Position numbers and translations under genes: made by a program | From: an uncultured Saprospiraceae bacterium | Lineage (GTDB): Bacteria; Bacteroidota; Bacteroidia; Chitinophagales; Saprospiraceae | Length of the DNA stretch: 7,254 nucleotides | Assembly (NCBI GenBank): GCA_937864255.1 | Contig: CALMIT010000507.1 | Coordinates: 1 to 7,254 of the forward strand | Reading direction: 5' to 3' | The notes under the pieces: generated by a model | What the model was told of the DNA's origin: nothing | What the model saw: only the letters and a program-made list of their open reading frames with translations | The model's database searches: none | Part shown: piece by piece, positions 1 through 6,335 of the stretch | How the letters are laid out: the number at the start of each line of letters is the position of its first letter | Position numbering within the stretch: position 1 is the stretch's first letter

Positions 1-440
1 ACATTGACGACCGGGGTAGAGTCCCATTTTTCCTGATGCCAGCCGCGTCCTTCTATCCCCTCGCCTGGTTTGGCAGCAGCGGCAGCTTTTTCTACCTGAG
101 CCACAATCTCTTCCCAACTTTTTGATTTTAAAAAATTCAACTGCATCAGGCTTTTGCCCAAACCGGAGAAATGTCCGTGCCCTTCGATAAATCCGGGCAT
201 CATGAATTTTCCTTTCAAATCAATCTTTTTGGTACTCTCTGACGCATATTTTAAAATTTCTTCCGTGGCGCCTGCTTTAAGAATTTTGCCATTTTTAACG
301 GCAACTGCCTCGGCTTGCGGCTGAAGCGAATCGAGCGTATAAATATTGCCATTATAAAAAACAGCATCGGCAACTACGCCAGATTCCCGGCATGAAAAAA
401 GGGCGCATAGAAAAAGACAAAAGGCGAAGTATCTGAGCAT
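1..440 (-). CDS. Lipoprotein amidohydrolase, YtcJ-like (Amidohydro_3), N-terminal part only
   Basis: The ORF starts at ATG 440-438 and runs off the left edge, so 146 N-terminal codons are visible and the C-terminal part is missing. Residues 1-17 form a lipoprotein signal peptide: a short hydrophobic stretch ending in LFSC, with Cys17 as the predicted lipidated residue. The protein should therefore be membrane-anchored outside the cytoplasm. From about residue 24 comes the small beta domain typical of metal-dependent amidohydrolases (AVFYNGNIYTLD, then AVAVKNGKIL). Next is MPGFIEGHGHF, whose His88-x-His90 is the expected N-terminal metal-binding pair. GRGWHQEKW near residues 131-139 matches the motif typical of YtcJ-type Amidohydro_3 enzymes. 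These enzymes hydrolyse C-N bonds of amides, cyclic amides or formamides; the substrate cannot be read from this fragment. It is divergent from the transporter gene at 523. The family call is solid; the specificity is unknown. Confidence 0.88.
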   Translation of the reverse strand, partial: MLRYFAFCLFLCALFSCRESGVVADAVFYNGNIYTLDSLQPQAEAVAVKNGKILKAGATEEILKYASESTKKIDLKGKFMMPGFIEGHGHFSGLGKSLMQLNFLKSKSWEEIVAQVEKAAAAAKPGEGIEGRGWHQEKWDSTPVVN

Positions 441-522
441 ACGATAATGAGGGTTAAAAATGAAAAGTATTTTAAAGGTAAAAAATTCGGCTACTTGTCT
501 ATCTTGCTTCATAATCAATTTT

Positions 523-1818
523 ATGCAATCAAGCGATACACCTAAACTCAACGATACCCGAACTATCCGCGCCTGGGCTTTATTTGATTGGGCAAATTCC
601 GCATACGCACTGGTCATTACCGTTGCCATTTTTCCGGGCTATTACCTTGCTGTCACCGATGATTTTGTCCAGGTACTGGGCTGGCAAGTTTCGAGCAGCG
701 CTTTGTATTCTTTTGCCATTTCGGCGGCGTATATTTTAATTGCTTTTTCTTCTCCCTTTTTGTCAGGCATTGCCGATTATGGCGGAAAGAAAAAAACCTT
801 TTTAAGATTTTTTACCACAATCGGCTCGCTGGCCTGCATCGCAATGTGGTGGTTTAAAGGTATGCCCCAGTTGACTTTGGGCACTGTTTCTTTCATCATC
901 GCTACCATCGGCTTTGCGGGCGGGCTTGTTTTTTACAATGCGTACCTGCCTCTGATTGCCACAGAAGACAAATACGACCAGGTGAGTGCGAAAGGCTTTT
1001 CGTACGGTTATATCGGCAGCGTTATTTTGCTGATTATCAACCTGATAATCATTCAATTTCATGAAAATTTCGGCTTCGACGAGCAAGGGGGCGCAGTGCG
1101 CCTGGCTTTCGTCATGGTGGGTATGTGGTGGCTGGGCTTTGCACAGATTCCTTTCAACAGGTTGCCGAAGGATACTAAAACCGGACAATCGAAAGATTTG
1201 ATGAAAAAAGGGTTTGAAGAACTCAAAAAAGTGTGGCGTTCATTGCAACATCATCCCGATACCAAAAAATTTCTCGCTTCTTTTTTCCTTTACAATGCCG
1301 GCGTACAGACAGTACTCTTCCTTGCCGCCACTTTTGCCGAAAAAGAATTGAAGTTTGCAACTTCCGAAATGATTTTGCTGATTTTGCTTCTGCAAATCGT
1401 CGCCATAGGCGGGGCGTATCTTTTTGCCAAAATCTCGGATATGCGCGGCAATAAATTCTCGCTCACCTTTATATTATGTATCTGGTCGGTGATTTGTATT
1501 CTGGCTTACCTCGTCCAGTCTAAAATGGAATTTTATGCTATCGCCGGCGCAGTCGGTCTGGTGATGGGAGGCATTCAGTCGCTTTCTCGCTCCACCTATT
1601 CAAAATTAATTCCCGAAAACACCCGGGACACCGCATCCTGGTTTAGTTTTTATGAAGTGACCGATAAAGTCGGCGTGGTGCTCGGTACTTTTACTTTCGG
1701 CTTCATGGACCAACTGACGGGGAGCATGCGCAACAGCGTGCTGGTGCTGATTATATTTTTCATTGTGGGGCTGCTGGTTTTGAGAACGGTGAACATGACA
1801 AAACCCAAAATCGCATAA
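523..1818 (+). CDS. MFS transporter, UMF1 / Atg22-like family
   Basis: This is a polytopic inner-membrane protein of 431 residues from the chosen start, with about 12 hydrophobic segments. The N-terminal motif RAWALFDWANSAYALVI (about residues 16-32) is characteristic of the UMF1 / vacuole-effluxer Atg22-like branch of the major facilitator superfamily. Near the C terminus, GGIQSLSRSTYSKLIPEN followed by WFSFYEVTDKVGVVLG matches the other conserved block of this family. A cytoplasmic loop rich in Lys sits between the two halves (about residues 215-245). Yeast Atg22 exports amino acids from the vacuole, but the bacterial substrates are mostly unknown, so none is assigned. The reading frame extends up to ATG 460, but the 21 extra residues are unlike the family. 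Starting at 523 puts the family motif 15 residues from the N terminus and leaves 82 bases for divergent promoters. No Shine-Dalgarno sequence is seen. The gene ends 2 bases from the convergent pth stop. Confidence 0.9.
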   Translation: MQSSDTPKLNDTRTIRAWALFDWANSAYALVITVAIFPGYYLAVTDDFVQVLGWQVSSSALYSFAISAAYILIAFSSPFLSGIADYGGKKKTFLRFFTTIGSLACIAMWWFKGMPQLTLGTVSFIIATIGFAGGLVFYNAYLPLIATEDKYDQVSAKGFSYGYIGSVILLIINLIIIQFHENFGFDEQGGAVRLAFVMVGMWWLGFAQIPFNRLPKDTKTGQSKDLMKKGFEELKKVWRSLQHHPDTKKFLASFFLYNAGVQTVLFLAATFAEKELKFATSEMILLILLLQIVAIGGAYLFAKISDMRGNKFSLTFILCIWSVICILAYLVQSKMEFYAIAGAVGLVMGGIQSLSRSTYSKLIPENTRDTASWFSFYEVTDKVGVVLGTFTFGFMDQLTGSMRNSVLVLIIFFIVGLLVLRTVNMTKPKIA

Positions 1819-1820
1819 AT

Positions 1821-2435
1821 CTATTTTTTGTTATATAAATTCATGGTACGCTCCAGACCGATGGCGGCAAAACTTTTTATAGCATCCGCCGCTGCTTTCA
1901 AAATCTCCGGCAGAAGTTTTTTCTCGTCCTCCGACCATTCGCCCAGCACGAAATCCACTTGTCGTCCTTTTTGAAAATCGCTGCCGATACCGAGCCGAAG
2001 GCGCGGATATTCCTGACTGCCGAGTATTTCATTGATATCTTTAAGACCGTTGTGTCCGCCATCGTTGCCGCCGCGGCGCAGTCGCATTTTGCCAAAAGGC
2101 AGTTGCAAATCATCCACGACCACCATCAGATTTTCTACCGGGACGCCGCTTTTTTGAAGCCAGTAGCGGACGGCTTTGCCGCTGCGATTCATGTACGTGG
2201 AAGGCTTGAGCAAAATAAATGTGCGCCCTTTAAACCTGAACTCCGCCAAATCTCCCAACGTATCATTTTTAAATTTTACATCAAATTCTTTAGCCAAAAA
2301 GTCCGCCACTTCAAAGCCGATATTATGGCGGGTTTGATCATAATCTGCTCCCATATTGCCCAGCCCAACTATCAAATATTTCATCGGATCCAGTTCGATT
2401 TTTTGCTTTTTAAAAATTTTAAAAAACCAGTTCAT
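1821..2435 (-). CDS. pth: Peptidyl-tRNA hydrolase
   Basis: Pth cleaves the ester bond of peptidyl-tRNAs that drop off the ribosome, recycling tRNA in the cytoplasm; it is usually essential in bacteria. The conserved blocks are present in order: KYLIVGLGN with Asn27, TRHNIGF with catalytic His37, LLKPSTYMNRSG with Asn83, VVVDDLQLPFG with Asp108, and GGNDGGHNGLKDI with His128/Asn129. These correspond to E. coli Asn10, His20, Asn68, Asp93 and His113/Asn114. The usual GLGNPG reads GLGNMG here. The ORF of 204 codons begins with a 17-residue Lys-rich aromatic extension (MNWFFKIFKKQK) before the Met18 where most Pth proteins start. I keep the upstream ATG because I recall such extensions in Bacteroidota Pth and because a TAnnTTTG box lies just upstream, but Met18 (ATG at 2384-2382) is a real alternative. 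The gene is divergent from the radical SAM gene and convergent with the MFS gene. Confidence 0.96.
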   Translation of the reverse strand: MNWFFKIFKKQKIELDPMKYLIVGLGNMGADYDQTRHNIGFEVADFLAKEFDVKFKNDTLGDLAEFRFKGRTFILLKPSTYMNRSGKAVRYWLQKSGVPVENLMVVVDDLQLPFGKMRLRRGGNDGGHNGLKDINEILGSQEYPRLRLGIGSDFQKGRQVDFVLGEWSEDEKKLLPEILKAAADAIKSFAAIGLERTMNLYNKK

Positions 2436-2461
2436 TTTAAAAATGGTTTGTAAAAAGTTTG

Positions 2462-2469
2462 CAAAAGTA
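2462..2469 (-). promoter_or_regulatory. Candidate -7 promoter box for pth
   Basis: On the minus strand these bases read TACTTTTG, an exact match to the Bacteroidota -7 consensus TAnnTTTG. The box ends 26 bases upstream of the pth ATG, which would give a leader of roughly 20 bases. No TTG (-33 element) is found at the usual 17-23 base spacing, so the match may be chance in an A/T-rich stretch. Confidence 0.35.
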
Positions 2470-2530
2470 TTTAAAAAATCAGGCGCAGCGCGCAGTAGAA
2501 TGTTTAATCTTACCGCACTTTTGTATCATC

Positions 2531-3556
2531 ATGAAATTTTATTGGACGGACAAATTCAATTTTATTTTTAACAAAATCACTTTCGGGCGAGTGGTCAACG
2601 CGCTAAAGGTTTTTGCTTCCTTCCATCTTACCAAATGGGTCGGCAAGCCGGTTCAGTGGGGTTTGCCGGTCACGATTTCCATCGAACCGACTACCGCCTG
2701 CAACCTGCGCTGCCCCGAATGTCCGAGCGGGCTGCGCGCTTTCACCCGTCCTACCGGCAATCTTAAAGCGGATTTTTTTCGAAAAACGCTGGATGAACTG
2801 AGCGACCATTTGCTGTACCTGATTTTTTATTTCCAGGGCGAGCCTTTCATCCATCCCGGCTTCCTAGAAATGGTGCGCTATGCCGCGCAAAAAAAAATAT
2901 ACACCATCACGAGTACCAACGGACATTTTCTCAGCGATGAAATGGCGCGGAAGACAGTTGAGTCGGGACTTGACCGGCTCATCATCAGTGTGGACGGAAC
3001 TTCACAGGAAGTGTACGAACAATACCGGATCGGCGGCAATCTGGAAAAAGTACTCGAAGGCGCACACAACGTCGTGCGGTGGAAAAAGCAGCTCGGCTCG
3101 AAAACGCCACACATCATTTTTCAGTTTCTGGTAGTAAAACCAAACGAGCATCAAATCGCTGAAATTCAGGCACTTGCAAAAAAAATAGGCGTGGACGAAG
3201 TGAAACTTAAAACGGCTCAAATCTACGACTATGCCGACGGCAGCCCCCTGATTCCTTCCATAGAAAAATATTCGCGGTACGAAAAAACGCCAGAAGGCGA
3301 CTACCGCGTGAAAAACAAGCTGCTCAATCATTGCTGGAAACTATGGCACGCCTGCGTCATTACCTGGGACGGTATGGTTGTCCCCTGCTGTTTTGACAAA
3401 GACGCATCTCACCGTCTGGGCGATTTGAAAACACAAGAATTTCGAAAAATCTGGAAAGGTGAAAAATATTCATATTTCAGAAAAAAGTTATTAAAAGGTC
3501 GTAATGAAATTGACATTTGTACCAATTGCACGGAAGGATGCAAGGTTTGGGGCTGA
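2531..3556 (+). CDS. Radical SAM protein with SPASM domain, function unassigned
   Basis: From ATG 2531 the protein has 341 residues. The radical SAM core carries the CxxxCxxC motif as Cys57-x3-Cys61-x2-Cys64 (EPTTACNLRCPEC), which binds the 4Fe-4S cluster that cleaves S-adenosylmethionine. Further core features are the GEPFIHP stretch and LIISVDGTSQEVYEQYR. The C-terminal SPASM region has Cys268, Cys275, Cys286/Cys287 and then Cys330-x2-Cys333-x3-Cys337. This pattern, with ITWDGMVVPCCFD and LGDL between, suits at least one auxiliary Fe-S cluster. Family members mature peptides, activate enzymes or modify other substrates. No small precursor peptide gene is visible nearby, so the substrate is unknown. 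The frame can be extended to a TTG at 2459, but the 24 extra residues look non-coding, and 2531 leaves a 95-base divergent gap to pth. No Shine-Dalgarno sequence is present. Confidence 0.92.
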   Translation: MKFYWTDKFNFIFNKITFGRVVNALKVFASFHLTKWVGKPVQWGLPVTISIEPTTACNLRCPECPSGLRAFTRPTGNLKADFFRKTLDELSDHLLYLIFYFQGEPFIHPGFLEMVRYAAQKKIYTITSTNGHFLSDEMARKTVESGLDRLIISVDGTSQEVYEQYRIGGNLEKVLEGAHNVVRWKKQLGSKTPHIIFQFLVVKPNEHQIAEIQALAKKIGVDEVKLKTAQIYDYADGSPLIPSIEKYSRYEKTPEGDYRVKNKLLNHCWKLWHACVITWDGMVVPCCFDKDASHRLGDLKTQEFRKIWKGEKYSYFRKKLLKGRNEIDICTNCTEGCKVWG

Positions 3557-3638
3557 TTTTTCAAAATTTTTCTCTCCGAAACAATCAAAAAACAGAAACA
3601 GCCATTCAATTGTATATTATTTCAACCGAAGTATAAGT

Positions 3639-3660
3639 GACTGATTTTTAGTCTTTTTTT
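3639..3660 (+). terminator. Weak candidate intrinsic terminator after the radical SAM gene
   Basis: A four-base stem GACT/AGTC (3639-3642 with 3650-3653) around a seven-base loop is followed at once by a run of seven T. It lies 82 bases after the radical SAM stop. The stem is short, so this is only a tentative call. Confidence 0.28.
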
Positions 3661-3858
3661 GAAAAAAAATTGAAGAAATATTTTTTCCTGAAAAAAAATA
3701 TTTTTACTTTGGAGGCTTCGGCAAAAACCACTTTTGAAGGAATTTGGATTAAGCCCGTCTTCTGTCATCCGACACTTCGAAGAAAAACTGTGTGCAACAA
3801 CCATATATTACATCGTAGTATTTTGGCCTAATCGAAGGGAATTTTTTATCAGAACTAC

Positions 3859-3891
3859 TTGAGAAAATTTACTCGGGACAGTAAAATTTTG
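3859..3891 (+). promoter_or_regulatory. Candidate promoter of the TPR protein gene
   Basis: TTG at 3859-3861 is followed after 22 bases by AAATTTTG at 3884-3891, which differs from the Bacteroidota -7 consensus TAnnTTTG in its first base. Transcription would start just after the box, some 20 bases before ATG 3915. Spacing and placement fit, but the region is A/T-rich and such matches occur by chance. Confidence 0.3.
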
Positions 3892-3914
3892 ATTTTTTAT
3901 AAAGCAGCAGCAAA

Positions 3915-4940
3915 ATGATTTACAAAATTATCCTCTCAGGCCGCTTGGATTTTGGCAATGAGAAGACCTTTGCGAAGGTCTTGCAGATGTACCAATACCG
4001 GGTGGAAAATTTCTACAAAACCGACTTACTGATCAAGGAAGACGCTTTTGAAGCCGAAAATTTCTTCCTCAACGTCCCGCGCACTGTCCTTCATTCTGAT
4101 GAAAAAAATTGGAACAACACCGTAAAGCTGCTACGTTACCTTGCACAATTTGCCGTATCAAGTACCATGAAAATGTGGCTGATTGACGAATCGGGCGACC
4201 GCAAACACGTCGAACACATCAGCATCGAACCCGAAACCGACAAAGTAGCCGTTCAGGAATTTATCAAAGGCCGCCAACTCATAGATCAATCCGGCAAAGA
4301 AACGGAAGCCATTGACGCGCTCAACAAAGCGATAGAAAAGTATGAACGCCATGCCCTGGCGTACGAAAGGCGCGGCTATGTGAATTACCAGCTACGCAAT
4401 TTCAACGACGCCCTTTACGATTTTACAAAAAGTATTGATCTGAATCCGAATAATGCCGAGCCGTTTTTCGGACGCGCTTTGGTCAAAATTTATAAAGACG
4501 ACCTGAAAGGAGCAGTTGCAGACCTGGATCAGGCTGCCAAAAATGCTATCCCGCTGCAACCAATGTACTGGAAAATCCGGCGTATAAAAGGCGAAGCACA
4601 TTTGAAACTTGAGGAATATGAAGAAGCCGTTAAAGAGTTCAAATTTGTCACTACGCGGCAATACGAACCCGAAGATCCGAATTTCAAATGGAGCCGAAGC
4701 GCTTATTTTAATTATGGAAAAGCGCTGATGGAAGTCAAAAATTACAGCGACGCGCTCCGCGCTTTTGACAACGCGTTGAAAGCTGCCGCCGGCAAAGAAA
4801 CTTTTAAAGAAGCGGAAATACTTGTTTTGCGCGGCATCGTCGCCCAAAAAGCAGGTAAGGACAGTTACAAAAAAGACTGGCAGGACGCCGCCGGACTTGG
4901 TTCGGCCAAAGCGGCGGAATTGCTCGCCACAGTTTCCTGA
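3915..4940 (+). CDS. Tetratricopeptide repeat protein with unrecognised N-terminal domain
   Basis: The product has 341 residues, no signal peptide and no membrane segment, so it is probably cytoplasmic. Residues 1 to about 110 form a mixed-composition domain I do not recognise. It begins MIYKIILSGRLDFG and contains a helix-like stretch NNTVKLLRYLAQFAVSST near residues 67-84. From about 111 to the end there are five to six TPR-like units: about 111-144, 147-180, 181-214, 219-252, 262-295 and a degenerate last one from 300. The best is ALAYERRGYVNYQLRNFNDALYDFTKSIDLNPNN, which has the expected G/Y/A/F/A/P positions. The C-terminal KKDWQDAAGLGSAKAAELL resembles the capping helix often seen in Bacteroidota TPR proteins. 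TPRs bind protein partners, and none is indicated here. The ATG at 3915 has no Shine-Dalgarno sequence. A strong terminator follows, so it looks monocistronic. Confidence 0.88.
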   Translation: MIYKIILSGRLDFGNEKTFAKVLQMYQYRVENFYKTDLLIKEDAFEAENFFLNVPRTVLHSDEKNWNNTVKLLRYLAQFAVSSTMKMWLIDESGDRKHVEHISIEPETDKVAVQEFIKGRQLIDQSGKETEAIDALNKAIEKYERHALAYERRGYVNYQLRNFNDALYDFTKSIDLNPNNAEPFFGRALVKIYKDDLKGAVADLDQAAKNAIPLQPMYWKIRRIKGEAHLKLEEYEEAVKEFKFVTTRQYEPEDPNFKWSRSAYFNYGKALMEVKNYSDALRAFDNALKAAAGKETFKEAEILVLRGIVAQKAGKDSYKKDWQDAAGLGSAKAAELLATVS

Positions 4941-4958
4941 CCATAAAAATAATGCCTG

Positions 4959-4996
4959 AAAAATGGTCACTTGTTTATACACAGGTGACCATTTTT
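4959..4996 (+). terminator. Strong hairpin terminator after the TPR gene
   Basis: A perfect 12-base-pair stem (4959-4970 with 4985-4996; left arm AAAAATGGTCAC) extends to 15 pairs with a T-G wobble and two further pairs, leaving an 8-base loop. The arm ends in five T, followed by ATTT, and begins with five A, so it could also terminate in the other orientation. It lies 18 bases after the TPR stop and 58 bases before purA, separating the two genes. Confidence 0.85.
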
Positions 4997-5001
4997 ATTT
5001 G
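4971..5001 (+). promoter_or_regulatory. Candidate purA promoter overlapping the upstream terminator
   Basis: TTG at 4971-4973, in the terminator loop, is followed after 20 bases by TTTATTTG at 4994-5001, which has one mismatch to TAnnTTTG. Transcription would start near 5005, giving purA a leader of about 50 bases. This is the only reasonably spaced match I see between the terminator and purA, but it is weak. Confidence 0.25.
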
Positions 5002-5054
5002 CATTTTCGCGGTCGGTTGTCAAACGACCAAGCACTTTTAAAAAACTTTCATAA

Positions 5055-6326
5055 ATGGCTGTTGACGTATTATTGGGTTTGCAATGGGGCGATGAGGGAA
5101 AAGGAAAAATAGTGGACTACCTGGCGCCACATTACGATATAGTGGCCAGATTTCAGGGCGGTCCAAATGCCGGACACACTTTGAAATTTGACGGTAAAAA
5201 ATTTGTATTGCATACCATTCCGTCGGGAATTTTCAGAGAAAACCTTATCAACCTAATCGGCAACGGCGTGGTGATTGACCCAATCACGTTGACCCGCGAA
5301 ATCAATAACCTCAAACAAGCCGGCGTCGAATTTGAAAGCCGGCTGCTGATAGCCCAAAAAGCGCACCTCATCCTACCTACCCACCGGCTTTTGGATGCAG
5401 CCTCGGAAGCATTAAAAGGTGTAGAAAAAATCGGCTCCACGCTAAAAGGAATCGGTCCCACTTACATGGACAAAACCGGCAGAAACGGAATGCGGGCGGG
5501 CGACATTCTGGATAAAAATTTCAAAAAAAATTATACAGCCCTCAAAGAAAAGCATCTCCAACTCCTGAAAATTTACCCGGACATAAACTTTGATCTTGAA
5601 AAAGAGGAAGCACTTTGGTTTGAGAGCCTCGAAATACTCAGACGCCTCCAACAGGTTGACTGTGAGTATTTTATAAATCAAGCACTGAGCGAGAACCGGA
5701 AAATTCTGGCCGAAGGCGCTCAGGGGAGTATGCTCGACATTGATTACGGCACTTACCCTTTTGTCACCTCCTCCAATACGATCACTGCCGGCGTTTGTAC
5801 GGGGTTGGGCGTAGCGCCCCAAAAAATAGGCGAAGTAATCGGCATCAGCAAAGCGTACTGCACTCGTGTAGGCAGCGGGCCTTTTCCGACCGAACTGGAA
5901 AACGAAACGGGCGATCTGCTTCGGAAAGAAGGCGCTGAATTCGGCAGCACTACGGGACGTCCGCGCAGATGTGGCTGGATAGACCTGCCCCAACTCAAAT
6001 ACACAATCATGCTCAACGGCGTCACCCAGCTCGCTATCACAAAAATTGATGTATTGAATATTTTTGAAAATATTGAACTCGGCACGTACTATTTATATGA
6101 CGGACAAACCACTGATCGGGTGCCTTTTGATATGTGTCAAAAAAATATTTCGGTACGTTACGAAAAACTGGAAGGTTGGAATCAATCGCTGGCATCAATA
6201 AATGATTTTGCACAACTGCCAAACCATGCGAAAGATTTCATAAGCTTTTTAGAAAATTATCTTGGCGTGCCTGTCACCATGATATCTACCGGTCCCGAAC
6301 GCAATAGTCTGATTGTCAAGAGCTAA
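5055..6326 (+). CDS. purA: Adenylosuccinate synthetase
   Basis: PurA joins IMP and aspartate using GTP to give adenylosuccinate, the first committed step from IMP to AMP, in the cytoplasm. The 423-residue product is full length for the family. The N-terminal nucleotide loop LGLQWGDEGKGKIVD carries Asp13 and Lys16, and GGPNAGHT carries His41; Asp13 and His41 match the catalytic pair at E. coli numbering. The IMP-binding signature GSTLKGIGPTYMDKTGRN places Thr129 and Arg143 at the expected positions. AEGAQGSMLDIDYGTYPFVTSS, GSTTGRPRRCGWID and the guanine-recognition TKID follow in order. No residue looks damaged. The start at 5055 is the family start (MAVDVLLGLQWG). No Shine-Dalgarno sequence is seen. 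No other purine gene is adjacent; the gene stands alone between a terminator and a convergent neighbour 9 bases from its stop. Confidence 0.98.
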   Translation: MAVDVLLGLQWGDEGKGKIVDYLAPHYDIVARFQGGPNAGHTLKFDGKKFVLHTIPSGIFRENLINLIGNGVVIDPITLTREINNLKQAGVEFESRLLIAQKAHLILPTHRLLDAASEALKGVEKIGSTLKGIGPTYMDKTGRNGMRAGDILDKNFKKNYTALKEKHLQLLKIYPDINFDLEKEEALWFESLEILRRLQQVDCEYFINQALSENRKILAEGAQGSMLDIDYGTYPFVTSSNTITAGVCTGLGVAPQKIGEVIGISKAYCTRVGSGPFPTELENETGDLLRKEGAEFGSTTGRPRRCGWIDLPQLKYTIMLNGVTQLAITKIDVLNIFENIELGTYYLYDGQTTDRVPFDMCQKNISVRYEKLEGWNQSLASINDFAQLPNHAKDFISFLENYLGVPVTMISTGPERNSLIVKS

Positions 6327-6335
6327 GACAGGGTT

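Larger units (their letters stand above)
3557..3914. other. 358-base gene-free interval with A/T tracts
   Basis: No convincing gene lies between the radical SAM stop and the TPR protein start. The first half (about 3640-3710) is dominated by runs of T and A. It includes an interrupted inverted repeat at 3676-3703 (AAATATTTTTTC, then GAAAAAAAATATTT) and the palindrome AAAAATATTTTT at 3694-3705. The second half (about 3710-3840) has more mixed composition and contains the palindrome CTTCGAAG at 3775-3782. A 60-codon minus-strand frame at 3622-3804 has no recognisable motif and is rich in Phe, Lys and Ser from the A/T tracts, so I do not call it a gene. The last 60 bases probably hold the promoter of the TPR gene. 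Confidence 0.6.

Noticed and set aside
462..480. Minus-strand TACTTTTC and TACCTTTA as -7 boxes for the amidohydrolase gene
   Set aside because: Each has one mismatch at the conserved final G, and neither has a TTG at 17-23 bases upstream.
500..507. TATCTTGC as a -7 box for the MFS gene
   Set aside because: Imperfect match with no TTG at the right distance, and it would leave almost no leader before ATG 523.
460..522. ATG 460 as the start of the MFS transporter
   Set aside because: It adds 21 residues unlike the family and leaves only 19 bases to the divergent amidohydrolase start; ATG 523 places the RAWALFDWANS motif where the family has it.
1959..2453. 164-codon plus-strand frame opposite pth
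   Set aside because: It mirrors the conserved pth reading frame and has no family features.
2459..2530. TTG 2459 as the start of the radical SAM protein
   Set aside because: It is a rare start codon, the 24 extra residues have no family counterpart I recall, and it would overlap the candidate pth promoter box.
3622..3804. 60-codon minus-strand frame in the gap before the TPR gene
   Set aside because: No motif, composition dictated by A/T tracts, no promoter or terminator of its own.
4392..4982. 196-codon minus-strand frame opposite the TPR gene
   Set aside because: Antisense to the clear TPR repeats, Phe-rich and motif-free, and it starts within the terminator hairpin.
5442..5993. Long minus-strand open frame of 183 codons inside purA
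   Set aside because: It lies wholly opposite conserved purA catalytic sequence and its translation has no recognisable motif; it is a codon-bias shadow.
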